Position numbers and translations under genes: made by a program. DNA of 64,000 nucleotides, taken from the NCBI RefSeq assembly GCF_040640215.1, contig NZ_JBFABG010000001.1, positions 372,001-436,000 of the forward strand, read 5' to 3'. Shown here one piece after another: positions 18,754 to 26,867 of the stretch. The DNA comes from Actinosynnema sp040640215. GTDB lineage: Bacteria; Actinomycetota; Actinomycetes; Mycobacteriales; Pseudonocardiaceae. The notes below the pieces were generated by a model. It did no database searches. It saw nothing but the letters and a program-made list of their open reading frames with translations, and was not told the origin of the DNA. How positions within the stretch are numbered: position 1 is the stretch's first letter; each line of letters starts with the position of its first letter.

Positions 18754-18796
18754 GAGCCGGTGAGGGGACTTGAACCCCTAACCTTTCGCTTACAAG
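18754..18796. repeat. attL: displaced 3' half of tRNA-Thr
   Basis: 43 bp identical to 28813-28855. It covers the acceptor and T arms, variable loop and anticodon half of the tRNA read on the minus strand, and stops at the anticodon. The base on each side differs between the copies, which fixes the repeat length. Confidence 0.92.
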
Positions 18797-18893
18797 TTCT
18801 CGGGACAACCGTTCGCCAGGGTGCGTGCAGGTTCGTTTGCGCTGCTCAGCGCTACTACTGCAACAGGTTGGACGGTGCCGGACGGGGACGGAC

Positions 18894-18912
18894 TGAGACC
18901 CGGTTTGAGACC
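18894..18912. repeat. candidate integrase arm site, left end
   Basis: TGAGACCCG, three bases, TGAGACC. The same 19-bp pattern with the same spacing is at 28732-28750 near the other end, differing only in the three spacer bases. After excision the two would flank the attP core, as arm-type sites do in tyrosine-integrase systems. Confidence 0.5.
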
Positions 18913-19239
18913 CCCTGGCACGTGGGGAAGCAGCAGGGGAGCAGTCGGGGGAGCAACGGAGGCCAGGGGAATTCCCCCAGGTGCTCCCCTGCCCAACTTC
19001 CCTGGGTCCACCTGGAACGATCCGGGCCGGGGAAGATCAACCGCCCACGGCCGTGATCGGCCGGAACCCCCTGAAAGCGGGGTCGTGCTCCCCCGGAGCC
19101 TTCCTCCCCCCAGCCTCCGCGCGGGCTCCCCCTGGTGGCTGCCTGCCGCGCCGAAGCCTTTCACGGCCGGCGTCACCGGCCCCGTGGCCCCAGGAGCCGC
19201 GCCCGGGGTGCCCGCCGGTCGCCGAGAAGGCCGCTGGCG

Positions 19240-19620
19240 GCCCTAGGGCTAGACCGGCCCCCCTCTAGACCTAGACCCCTTTCTAGAGCCCCGAAGAGCG
19301 TGTGAGCTGGGCACTAGGGCCTAGACCCCGCCCAGGGACCCCGCCCAGGGACCACCACCCCCGACAGGGAGGGCTCCCTACCGGGGTCCCTGAACAGGGT
19401 CCCTGACCCTCAGCAGCGAAAACACATCGTCAGGGACCCAGGGACCCCGCACCGGCAACCGGCCAGAACCCCTCCGCAGGGGCTGTCCGCCCCTTCTCCC
19501 GCGAGGTCCCTCGACAGGGAAGCACCAGGGAGGCAGGGAAAAATCCCTGATTGCCTCCCTGCCCTGCTTCCCTGCCCCCACCTGCCAGGACGGTGGACAG
19601 GGAAGATCATCGGAGTCGCC
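19240..19620. repeat. short-repeat zone rich in CTAGACC and AGGGAC words
   Basis: No gene is supported. The first 100 bp hold several CTAGACC-type words. The rest has roughly twenty copies, in both orientations, of CAGGGA/TCCCTG and AGGGACCC, many forming local inverted repeats. A replication-initiator or other protein-binding region is possible. The function is not evident. Similar but non-identical zones lie at 20395-20770 and 26431-26573. Confidence 0.6.
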
Positions 19621-19755
19621 GGAGGGTCACCGGAACCGGCCTCACGGGCACTGTTCCTCCCCTCCCCGTCCTTCCCTGCCCGGTCGTTGTTCCGAGACTG
19701 TGTCAGACCGAATTAAAACTCGCGTCTGGGCGGGTAGAGTCCCAGCGTACGAAGG

Positions 19756-20088
19756 GTCTTCCCCGCACACGCGGGGGTGTTCCTACGATCTGCAGCACGA
19801 GCTCGGGATCGACCTGGTCTTCCCCGCACACGCGGGGGTGTTCCGTCCCGGTCGGTGCCGTAGGAGTCGGCGGCGGCGTCTTCCCCGCACACGCGGGGGT
19901 GTTCCGTGCACAACCTGTTCGAGAAGCGCGCACTAGGGGTCTTCCCCGCACACGCGGGGGTGTTCCGGACGGGCGGTGAACGAACATCTGGCGATGAGCG
20001 TCTTCCCCGCACACGCGGGGGTGTTCCCGCCCACGCCAGACAAGCGGCGATCACAGGACAATCTTCCCCGCACACGCGGGGGTGTTCC
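19756..20088 (+). CRISPR. type I-E-like CRISPR array, six repeats, no cas genes
   Basis: Six 28-bp repeats start at 19756, 19817, 19878, 19939, 20000 and 20061, separated by five unique spacers of exactly 33 bp. The repeat begins GTCTTCCCCGCACACGCGGG and ends GGTGTTCC, with the CCCCGC/GCGGGG stem of type I-E repeats. The last repeat differs only in its first base (A for G), marking it as the leader-distal end. The leader should therefore lie left of 19756, where there is a relatively AT-rich patch (about 19705-19720) and a TAGAGT box near 19733. No cas gene occurs in the element or elsewhere in the window. Confidence 0.95.
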
Positions 20089-20280
20089 CAGCCGGCAGGT
20101 GAACCACCGCCATGTCCGCCGGTCTTCGCTGTGCAGGCCCACCCTCGTGACCGTCGATCGAGCAGCGCTGGCACCGCCGCCCGCCCCCGTTACGACGGGC
20201 GCTCTACGGCCGTCTCAGCGCCCGTTCAGAGCCGGTGTACGGGGCCGGGCCAGCTAGCGGTCGCCCGAGGTCGCGGGAAG

Positions 20281-20324
20281 ACGGCAGGCCCTACTACCCC
20301 GCGCGGGCTAGTAGGGCCTGCCGT
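20281..20324. repeat. element hairpin family, copy 1
   Basis: A perfect 16-bp stem (ACGGCAGGCCCTACTA with its complement) closes over a CCCCGCGCGGGC loop that is itself palindromic. It shares the core CTA(C/G)TAG..CCGCGCGGG..CTAGTAG with copies at 21215, 23559 and 27300. It lies 193 bp past the CRISPR array. Confidence 0.75.
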
Positions 20325-20394
20325 TGCGCGGGCGGGTGCGCCGCAATTGCGCCAGGGCTCCAAACGGCTGGACCACTGGTAGCCGGAGCGGGTG

Positions 20395-20770
20395 GGGACC
20401 CCGCGGGGACCCTCGCACCGGGCGGGGAGTCCTCCCCGCCCGGGTCCCCGCCGGGGTCCCCGGCCCGTGAGCAGCGCGGACAGTGGTTTCCGACGGGTGC
20501 GGGGAGGCGGGGACCCTGCCCGCATCCGGTGCCCGTGAGGATCGTTTTCGCCGCTCGTGGGAAGGGGTCCCCGACTCCCCACCGGACCGCACCGAGTGGA
20601 CCACCACCGCCCGTAACAGGCGGGGAACACCACGGGACCCGTCATGGGACCCCGTCGCGCGTACGGGACTTGTCCCGCCGGGGTCCCATGACGGGGTCCC
20701 GTGGGACGACCAGGGCAAACCCCTCCCACGGGACCCACGGGACCCCCGGCGCGCACCGCCGGGAACCGGC
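20395..20770. repeat. short-repeat zone rich in GGGACCC/GGGTCCC
   Basis: No gene is supported between the CRISPR array and the GntR gene. This part holds about fifteen copies of GGGACC/GGTCCC words in both orientations, including a long imperfect inverted repeat around 20634-20705 (CATGGGACCCCG with CGGGGTCCCATG). Function unknown. Confidence 0.55.
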
Positions 20771-21214
20771 CCGCAGGGGGCAAGCCGCGGTAAGCCTCCC
20801 GCCCTCCCGCCCTCCCGCGAACACCTCGGACAACCGCCCGCGACCGGACCACCGGCCACCGTGACGACTCGAAATCACCGGCCCCCCGGTCGTGCGCCTG
20901 GCCCTGCCCGCCGCCACCACGATCAGCGCTGGTCACAAAGGGGACGTGACTCCGGCAGGGCCACCGGGAGACGACCGTCTGAACCAAATGAACCCGGCAG
21001 TGAAGCCAGCGGACCGCCGGCGCACCCGGATGAACAATCCCACTCCCCAGGCGCAGCACTGTTCCAGCCGGTTGACCTGCGCCGAGTGAAGAAATGAAGC
21101 AATGACCCCGTTGCCTCTGCCCCGCCGGCAACCAGCTCGAAACAGCGTGAAGGACCCAGGGGCACGCAACTGCGGACGCAGAGGCATGATCCCCGGGGTC
21201 GGTGGGGTCAACAT

Positions 21215-21248
21215 CAGCCCTACTAGCCCGCGCGGGCTAGTAGGGCTG
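21215..21248. repeat. element hairpin family, copy 2 (34-bp perfect palindrome)
   Basis: The 34 bases are fully self-complementary without a loop, centred between 21231 and 21232, with arms beginning CAGCCCTACTAGCCCGC. It lies about 70 bp past the stop of the minus-strand GntR gene, so it could also end that transcript. Confidence 0.8.
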
Positions 21249-21321
21249 TCCTTTGCCGCACGCCAGCCGAAGTGTCGGGGCGAACCGCTGTCGAGGTTCG
21301 GCAGGCTACCGACTGCGCACG

Positions 21322-22083
21322 TCAGTCAACAGAAAGTTGATATAGCAGTCCGTTGCGATCTCCGCGTAGCACAAACCGCGTAGCCTCAAACGGCACCTTG
21401 TCCTGATCGAAGCTCGTATGCAGGACTTCCAAAACCGGCGTTCCGGCGGGAATTTGAAGTAGTTCCTTCTCGATGACGTCGGGCATTCGTGACGTTACTT
21501 CTTCGCTTATCGTCATCATAAGATGACCACGCTCTTCGAGTCGACCATAGATCCCGTCCTTTCCAACCTGCTTGCGCTGCGTGAGCGCCGTACCCTCTGC
21601 GATCACCCAAGGAATATAGGTGGTCACGACTTGCAACGGCTCGTCATTAGCGAAGTAGTGATTGGATCGCCGCAGGGTCGATTTTGAACCTGAGTCAACT
21701 CGCAGGAGAGCGGCAATGTCTTCAGGTGGCTGCGCTCTATCCACAGCCAGAACTTCGATCCTGGGAGTCAGGCCAGCCTTTTCACATTCCCTGCGAAAAG
21801 GCGTAGGGCCACCTCGAAACTTTTTCGAGTAGCGGTCCCCACCGAGCCTGATTAGCGGCTTTTCACTTCGAACAAAGTTCCCTTTTCCGTGCATCCTGAC
21901 CACTAGACCTTCTTGTTCTAGAAGGCGGATAGCTTCGGTTGCAGTTGTCCGCGCTATTTCGTATTGCGAGGCAATCGTTCGCTCTGATGGCAGCTGGGAA
22001 CCGGGCGGAAGACTGCCATTTTCGATCTTGAGTCGCAGTTCTCTTGCAACCTTGCGACTCGCCGGTTCGCCCTGCGTCGACAT
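21322..22083 (-). CDS. GntR/UTRA (HutC-subfamily) repressor, KorSA-like
   Basis: 253 residues from the ATG at 22083, which has GGGAGG at the right distance; a GTG six bases upstream would overlap that site. The winged helix covers about 10-75 (LPPGSQLPSERTIASQYEI, then ATEAIRLLEQEGLVVR). The UTRA effector domain (about 95-250) contains YFANDEPLQVVTTYIP and TPVLEVLHT. Regulators of this type (KorSA of pSAM2) repress replication and transfer genes of actinomycete elements. Base composition is clearly less GC-rich than neighbouring genes. Four operator-like inverted repeats precede it, suggesting autorepression and control of the divergent genes. Confidence 0.9.
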   Translation of the reverse strand: MSTQGEPASRKVARELRLKIENGSLPPGSQLPSERTIASQYEIARTTATEAIRLLEQEGLVVRMHGKGNFVRSEKPLIRLGGDRYSKKFRGGPTPFRRECEKAGLTPRIEVLAVDRAQPPEDIAALLRVDSGSKSTLRRSNHYFANDEPLQVVTTYIPWVIAEGTALTQRKQVGKDGIYGRLEERGHLMMTISEEVTSRMPDVIEKELLQIPAGTPVLEVLHTSFDQDKVPFEATRFVLRGDRNGLLYQLSVD

Positions 22084-22097
22084 GCTCACCCTCCCTT

Positions 22098-22195
22098 AGC
22101 TGGCTGCTGCCTGTCAGTGACGACTGTACCGCACTGGCATAGGCCAGTCGAGTGAAACTGGCTGCTGCCAGTTGACGCCACTGGCTGCTGCCAGT
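22098..22195. promoter_or_regulatory. operator array for the GntR repressor
   Basis: Four related sites lie in the 219-bp divergent gap: AGCTGGCTGCTGCCTGT (22098), ACTGGCATAGGCCAGT (22133-22148), ACTGGCTGCTGCCAGT (22157-22172) and the same again at 22180-22195. The last three are inverted repeats with ACTGGC/GCCAGT arms, placed 24 and 23 bp apart, about two helical turns. They probably bind the adjacent repressor cooperatively. Confidence 0.7.
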
Positions 22196-22302
22196 TGACT
22201 TGCACTCGTTGCAGGGATTGCGACAGACAGCAGAAAGCCCCGGCGGGTGCTCGAACACCCGGCCGGGGCGGTGGATCACATCGAGCCTTGAAGGGGCACA
22301 CG

Positions 22303-22773
22303 ATGCAGGACAAGGGTACCCGGATGTTCCGGGTGAAGGCAGTGGCCGACATGTTCGACGTGCATCCGGCGACGATCTACCGGGCGATCAAGTCCGGTGA
22401 CTTGGACGCGTTGAAGGTGGGCGGGTCGATCCGGATCACGGAGGACGCGTTGCGGGTGTTCCGGAAGGCGTGTGCGCAGGCCGCGTACAGCGAGTTCGTG
22501 GCCGGCGGGGCGGACCCGGCCGCATCGGACGTGTCGGACGCCTCTGCTGCTGGTGGGGGTAGGGACGTGACCGGGTTCCGGTGGGAGCACGGGCCGTTGT
22601 CGGAGGCGCAGGCGGACGGCCGGGCGTGCGTGGTGTGCGGGTCGGACTTCCTCACCACGCGGGCGTCCCACCTGCCGGTGGGGCGTTCGTCCACGGGTTC
22701 GCAGGTGTTCGCCTGCTCCACCCACCCGGCCGGCCAGGTCCGTATCGACCTGACGGGGGTGGCGGCGCGATGA
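22303..22773 (+). CDS. helix-turn-helix (excisionase/MerR-like) DNA-binding protein with a cysteine motif
   Basis: 156 residues from the ATG at 22303, preceded by AAGGGGCACACG. The N-terminus (about 8-55) is an excisionase-family HTH (RVKAVADMFDVHPATIYRAI, then SIRITEDALRVF). The C-terminal part has CVVCGSDF and a later Cys-Ser-Thr-His, a possible metal site. It is the first gene transcribed away from the operator array and is translationally coupled to the next gene by an ATGA overlap. It may regulate element replication or excision; a second HTH protein near the integrase is the better excisionase candidate. Confidence 0.7.
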   Translation: MQDKGTRMFRVKAVADMFDVHPATIYRAIKSGDLDALKVGGSIRITEDALRVFRKACAQAAYSEFVAGGADPAASDVSDASAAGGGRDVTGFRWEHGPLSEAQADGRACVVCGSDFLTTRASHLPVGRSSTGSQVFACSTHPAGQVRIDLTGVAAR

Positions 22774-23237
22774 GCACCACGACGAACCCGGGCTTGACCG
22801 ACACGGTGGTGCGGGCGCAGACGGTCCAGCAGCCCGGTGATCCGATGAGCGTGGTGTTCAGCTCTCCGGCGTTCCTGGCCGGCCGAGCGATCGAGCTGAC
22901 CCTGTCCGGCATCGCGATGGCGTTGCACCTGTCCGGCGCGAAGCCGGACCGGCGGGCGACCGTGGCGGACACGGCCCGCGCGGTGGTGGCCGCGCTGAAC
23001 GTGTTCGGCCCGTTCGAGATCGAGCGTCGGGCCACCGCAGAACGCCGGCGCATCCTGGCCGGTGAGCCCGGCGAGTGGTCGGCGCGGCGGTCGCAACTGT
23101 GCGCCGACCTGGCCTGGCGTCTGGCCGGCGCGGTCGACCCGACGTGGCTGACCAACACCGCCCCCATGACGCCCTGGGTGGAACTGACCGCGACCGGCAC
23201 CCCGTCCGGTACCGGGCTTGCGGCGGTGGCAGCGTGA
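22770..23237 (+). CDS. hypothetical element protein
   Basis: 155 residues, starting with ATG in a four-base overlap with the preceding gene and ending in a GTGA overlap with the next. It contains a moderately hydrophobic segment at about 27-50 (FLAGRAIELTLSGIAMAL), probably an amphipathic helix rather than a membrane span, and an arginine-rich part near residues 90-105. I do not recognise the family. The coupling shows it works with its neighbours in one operon under the GntR operators. Confidence 0.6.
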   Translation: MSTTTNPGLTDTVVRAQTVQQPGDPMSVVFSSPAFLAGRAIELTLSGIAMALHLSGAKPDRRATVADTARAVVAALNVFGPFEIERRATAERRRILAGEPGEWSARRSQLCADLAWRLAGAVDPTWLTNTAPMTPWVELTATGTPSGTGLAAVAA

Positions 23238-23491
23238 CCGCCCCGACGTCGGTGGCGCGGACGCTGGCCGGCGCGACCGTCCGGGAAGTTACGGCGGGGC
23301 TGTACGTCTCGCCCGACTACACGCCCGGCGACCTGGACCGGCAGGCCCTCGAACTGGTCGAGCTGTGGGCCGTGCTCGGGATGGAAGAACTCACCCCCGG
23401 CCGGGTCGACCAGGTGCACACCCACCCCGCCGACCCGGCCCGGCTGGCCGACTGCCGCGCCACCGCGCGGACCGTCCTCGCAGCCCAGTAG
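23234..23491 (+). CDS. small hypothetical element protein
   Basis: 85 residues from a GTG that overlaps the previous stop. The sequence is acidic and probably helical, with no cysteine pair or membrane segment. It is the third gene of the 22303 operon. A member of the hairpin family (23559-23600) follows, so transcription may end there. Function unknown. Confidence 0.55.
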   Translation: MTAPTSVARTLAGATVREVTAGLYVSPDYTPGDLDRQALELVELWAVLGMEELTPGRVDQVHTHPADPARLADCRATARTVLAAQ

Positions 23492-23558
23492 CCACACCCC
23501 CTCCACCGGCCCTACTGCCCCATCGTTCAGGGCAGACACATCAACCCGGTACCGCCTT

Positions 23559-23600
23559 GCCCTACTAGCCCCGCCCTGTTTCCGCGCGGGCTGGTAGGGC
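23559..23600. repeat. element hairpin family, copy 3
   Basis: A 12-bp stem (GCCCTACTAGCC with GGCTGGTAGGGC, one G-T pair) around an 18-base loop, after the 23234 gene. Compared with copies 1 and 2, the loop is longer and interrupts the CCGCGCGGG core. Confidence 0.65.
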
Positions 23601-23604
23601 CTGG

Positions 23605-23672
23605 TTTCCGCTGTTCCCGACCGGTGCGCGCCCACCGCGCGGCCTGGTCCCACACCCGGATTCGGAGATCAC
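23605..23672 (+). repeat. 68-bp leader repeat, copy 1
   Basis: Directly in front of the GTG of the 23673 gene. The same 68 bp, about 80% identical by eye, is at 24448-24515 in front of the next gene. Shared blocks include TTCCCGACCGGTGCGCGCCC and GGAGATCAC, the second placing GGAG just before each start codon. Confidence 0.65.
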
Positions 23673-24380
23673 GTGAACACCACCGCGCGCAATGCCGCCG
23701 TGACCGGTGTCGAGCTGGATCACGGCGAGTTCGTCCCCGCGTGCCCCGGCAGCCGTCAGGCCCGGGTGACCGTGACCGTGCCCGGCCTGGACCCGGTGGT
23801 GCTGGTCGTGCTGCGCCCGGTGCCCTCCGACCGCCCGTGGGGCCACCAGGCGGTGGCCGCCGTGCGCGCCTACCGGGCCGGTGCGGCGGTCACCGACCAC
23901 CGGCCCGGGTTCGGCCGGCTGCACGACTGGTTGGCCGTCCACGACAACTACCAGGACCTCAACCGGGCATGGGCCGAACACCGCGCCGCCGCCCTGGCCC
24001 CGCAGACGGCCACCTCGGAGAAAGCCGCCACGCGGCTCGCGCGGCTGCGCGCCGCCTGGCCGCACCCCGACACCCCCGTCACCGCCCGCCGGGACTGGAA
24101 CAGCCCGCGCCGCGCCGTCTACCGACTCGGCGACCTCGGCGGGCTGCACTGGTCGCAGACCAGCGGCGGACAAGGTCACCGAGCCAACCGGCCCTACGTC
24201 CACGCCTACGTCTCGTGCCTGTCCGCCCTCGGCGGCACCGTCGCCCACTCCTGCACCCACGGACCCGCACCCCACCGCATCAAGATCTGCCTGACCGCGA
24301 TCGACAACGGCGGCACCCGCTCCCGCCTCACCCGGCACCTCCGCGCGCTGGCCACCGACACACCCGTACTCACCGCCTGA
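23673..24380 (+). CDS. hypothetical element protein
   Basis: 235 residues from the GTG at 23673. Features are a hydrophobic beta-rich stretch (VTVTVPGLDPVVLVVLRPVP), a basic middle section and a C-terminal part with two cysteines and several histidines (CLSALGGTVAHSCTHGP). No catalytic motif is recognised. It shares its 68-bp leader with the next gene, so both are likely expressed in the same way. Function unknown. Confidence 0.6.
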   Translation: MNTTARNAAVTGVELDHGEFVPACPGSRQARVTVTVPGLDPVVLVVLRPVPSDRPWGHQAVAAVRAYRAGAAVTDHRPGFGRLHDWLAVHDNYQDLNRAWAEHRAAALAPQTATSEKAATRLARLRAAWPHPDTPVTARRDWNSPRRAVYRLGDLGGLHWSQTSGGQGHRANRPYVHAYVSCLSALGGTVAHSCTHGPAPHRIKICLTAIDNGGTRSRLTRHLRALATDTPVLTA

Positions 24381-24447
24381 CCCCGAACCGGCCCCACCTC
24401 TTCCCGACCCGCGCGCACCGTTCCCGCGCGCCACACACCGCAGTTCG

Positions 24448-24515
24448 TTTCCGCATTTCCCGACCGGTGCGCGCCCACCGCGCGCCCGGTCCCCGCACCC
24501 AGACTTGGAGATCAC
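24448..24515 (+). repeat. 68-bp leader repeat, copy 2
   Basis: Second copy of the leader at 23605-23672, exactly 843 bp downstream, ending two bases before the GTG at 24518. It probably carries a promoter and ribosome site, or a translational control element. Confidence 0.65.
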
Positions 24516-24517
24516 CA

Positions 24518-24952
24518 GTGAAGCCCACCCACCGCCGCGCCGGACACACCGCGCGCACCGGTTCCCGCCCCGCCGCCGGACAGCGCCCGTTGTCGATGAT
24601 CCTGCCCGGCACCCACCCCAACGACCACCTCAACCGGGCCGCGTCCGACGCCGTGGTGCACGTCAGCCCCGGCACCGGATACGACCCCGTCCCGATCGAC
24701 CTGGACACGATCACGACCCTGATCTACCTCACCGGCATGGACCCGGCCGCGTGGGAACGCGTCGGCCCGGAACGGGTCGCCGAATTCGTCCTGCGCTCCT
24801 GCGAGAACCCCGCGCTGCGCGTGCGCGAGCTGGTCGCCCTGCTCGCCTGCGCCCACGACAACCACCACGTCCTGACCGACTACTACGACCAGGTCCGCGC
24901 GTTCGCCCCGGCCGTGCTCGCCGTGTTCACCCACGCCACCCCCGGCGACTAG
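24518..24952 (+). CDS. small hypothetical element protein
   Basis: 144 residues from the GTG at 24518, with GGAGATCACCA upstream. The N-terminus is basic; the rest is mostly helical and acidic (PIDLDTITTLIYLTGMDPAA, then VAEFVLRSCENPALRVREL). No family recognised. It ends 15 bp before the DUF3987 gene and is probably cotranscribed with it. Confidence 0.6.
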   Translation: MKPTHRRAGHTARTGSRPAAGQRPLSMILPGTHPNDHLNRAASDAVVHVSPGTGYDPVPIDLDTITTLIYLTGMDPAAWERVGPERVAEFVLRSCENPALRVRELVALLACAHDNHHVLTDYYDQVRAFAPAVLAVFTHATPGD

Positions 24953-24967
24953 ACCGGAGACCCGCAC

Positions 24968-26425
24968 ATGCCCCACACCGACACCACCCCGCCCGCCGGG
25001 GCCGTCCGGCTCTTGCGTGCCGTACCCGCCGTAGTCGAAGCACAGAGCGGGGACGTGACCGTGCCGGGTGCCTTCCCGCTCGACTACGGCAGGACGGCTG
25101 TAGCCGCAGGGGGCAACGGCCTGGTCGAGCCCCCCTCCGGCTACAGCCAGGAAGTAGCGGAGCTCCACCGCCAGGCCGCCGACCAGGTGGCCCGCGCCCG
25201 CGAGTGGATGCCCGTCGCAGACCCCGCCGCGTTCGGCTGCTACCTGGGCACCCTGGCCGAACGGATCGACCCCTACACCGAAGGCGACCCGGTCGGCGTG
25301 CTGGCCACCCTGGTCGGCGCGGCCGGAGTCCACCTCGGACCCGGGCCGCACCTCCAACTGGGGTTCGGGTCCCGGCACCCGCTGCTGGTGTGGCCGATGC
25401 TCATCGGCGCGACCGGCATCGGACGCAAGGGCACCGCCACCGATGCCGCGTTGGCCCTGTTCGGCGCGGCCGATCCGGAGTTCCTGGCCAACAACAAGCA
25501 CTCCGGCCTGTCCAGCGGCGAGGGCCTGGCCGCCGCGTTCGCCGCCGACAACGAGGAAGGAAACGGCGGTGGCAAGCCGCGGCTTCTGCCCGAAGGGGAC
25601 TGCCGGCTACTGGCACTGGAGTCGGAGTGGTCCTCGGTGATGGCCCGGATGAAGCGCGAGGGCAACACCCTGGGCGCGTTGCTCCGGCAGGCGTGGGAAG
25701 GCGGCAACCTGTCCACCCTCAACGTCAGCGCCCGCATGGCCACCCGCTCCCACCTCGGGATCATCGCGCACATCACCCCCAAGGAGTTCCGCGCCAAGGT
25801 CTCGGCGGCCGACCTGGCCGGCGGCACCTACAACCGGTTCCTCCCGTTCGCGGTCGCCCAGTCCAAGCACTTCCCGCCCAACCCCGAACCCGGCCTCATG
25901 GACCACCTCGCCGCGTCCCTGTCCGCCCGCCTCGACCACGCCGGACGCCTGGACACACTCGGGTTCACCGACCCCGCATACCTTGCCTGGCAACGACTAC
26001 AGGTCGAGTTCAACGCCCACCTCGGCGGTGACGGACCCGTAGCGGAGTTCATCTCCCGCGCCGCCGCGAGCTGCGTCCGCATCGCCGCCATCTACGCCGC
26101 ACTCGACCGCACTCACCTCATCACCCCCGACCACCTCGACGCCGCCGCCGCACTCGTCCGCTACAGCATCGACTCGGCCCGCGCCGTCCTCGGCGGGGAC
26201 AGCGACACCGGCGAACTCGCCGCGTTCATCGCCGCGTCCGGGACGGACGGACGCACCAAAACCGACATCGTCAAGCGGTTCCACAAGAACGACCAGCGCG
26301 CCGAACGTTTCCGGGCCGCACTCGACCAGCTCATCGAGAAAGGGGACGTGACACTCACCCAACGACCACGCGCGGACGGCCGACCAGGCAAAGGCACCCA
26401 GGTCTACACAACCGCCCGACGCTGA
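24968..26425 (+). CDS. DUF3987 (YfjI-like) protein, putative replication ATPase
   Basis: 485 residues. Near residue 144 is MLIGATGIGRKGTATDAAL, a P-loop-like segment in which the usual GKT/S is replaced by GRKGT. LLALESEWSSVM near residue 215 resembles Walker B. The C-terminus (about 400-480) looks like a winged helix (TDIVKRFHKNDQRAERFRAA). DUF3987 proteins are common in mobile elements and are thought to be helicase/primase-related. Here it takes the place of a replication protein. A repeat-rich region follows immediately, a candidate origin. Confidence 0.7.
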   Translation: MPHTDTTPPAGAVRLLRAVPAVVEAQSGDVTVPGAFPLDYGRTAVAAGGNGLVEPPSGYSQEVAELHRQAADQVARAREWMPVADPAAFGCYLGTLAERIDPYTEGDPVGVLATLVGAAGVHLGPGPHLQLGFGSRHPLLVWPMLIGATGIGRKGTATDAALALFGAADPEFLANNKHSGLSSGEGLAAAFAADNEEGNGGGKPRLLPEGDCRLLALESEWSSVMARMKREGNTLGALLRQAWEGGNLSTLNVSARMATRSHLGIIAHITPKEFRAKVSAADLAGGTYNRFLPFAVAQSKHFPPNPEPGLMDHLAASLSARLDHAGRLDTLGFTDPAYLAWQRLQVEFNAHLGGDGPVAEFISRAAASCVRIAAIYAALDRTHLITPDHLDAAAALVRYSIDSARAVLGGDSDTGELAAFIAASGTDGRTKTDIVKRFHKNDQRAERFRAALDQLIEKGDVTLTQRPRADGRPGKGTQVYTTARR

Positions 26426-26430
26426 CCCAC

Positions 26431-26573
26431 GGGAACTTGGGGAACTTGGGAACTTAGGGCCTGACCAGCACAAACACGACCGACCTAAGTTCCCGCCCCG
26501 GGAACTTAGGGAACTTAGGTCCTGACAAAACCGCAGGTCAACACCTAAGTACCCCAAGTTCCCTAAGTTCCCC
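26431..26573. repeat. nested GGGAACTTAGG inverted repeats (candidate origin)
   Basis: About nine copies of GGGAACTT(A)GG or its complement. A central hairpin pairs CCTAAGTTCCC (26484-26494) with GGGAACTTAGG (26500-26510). The flanking blocks at 26431-26458 and 26544-26572 are also complementary to each other, giving a nested cruciform of about 140 bp. It starts five bases after the DUF3987 stop. It could be a replication origin or a transcription end; nothing else is seen up to 26867. Confidence 0.6.
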
Positions 26574-26867
26574 CGCCGCCAGAGGGCGGGTCACGTCCCC
26601 GCGTGACGGAAGCGCCCAGGGCCGAACCGTCACCGACCCGGTCAAGACGGAACCCCGTCGAGGCGGAAGCGTCACCCAACCCGCCATCAGGTGACGCAAG
26701 CACCGAGCTCGGCGATTCCGTCACGCCCCGGCTCCGCACAGCCACGCGGCCGGCAGGGCAGCCCGCTAGACCTAGCACCCCCTCACCGCAGACCCCGCCA
26801 CACCGGCACACGCCAGGTGCGTCACCCCCGCACGCCCACGCACTGCCACCACGGAAGGACCACCGGG

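Noticed and set aside
18821..19246. Open frames in the left arm of the element
   Set aside because: Several overlap on both strands, with proline/glycine-rich products and no ribosome sites; the sequence is better explained as repeats.
19700..20174. Open frames across the CRISPR array encoding repeated HTRGC/PACAGK-type motifs
   Set aside because: The repeated peptide is only the translation of the CRISPR repeats.
20892..21089. 65-residue frame between the CRISPR array and the GntR gene
   Set aside because: No ribosome site, family or coupling; the GGGGACGTGAC word inside it is explained separately.
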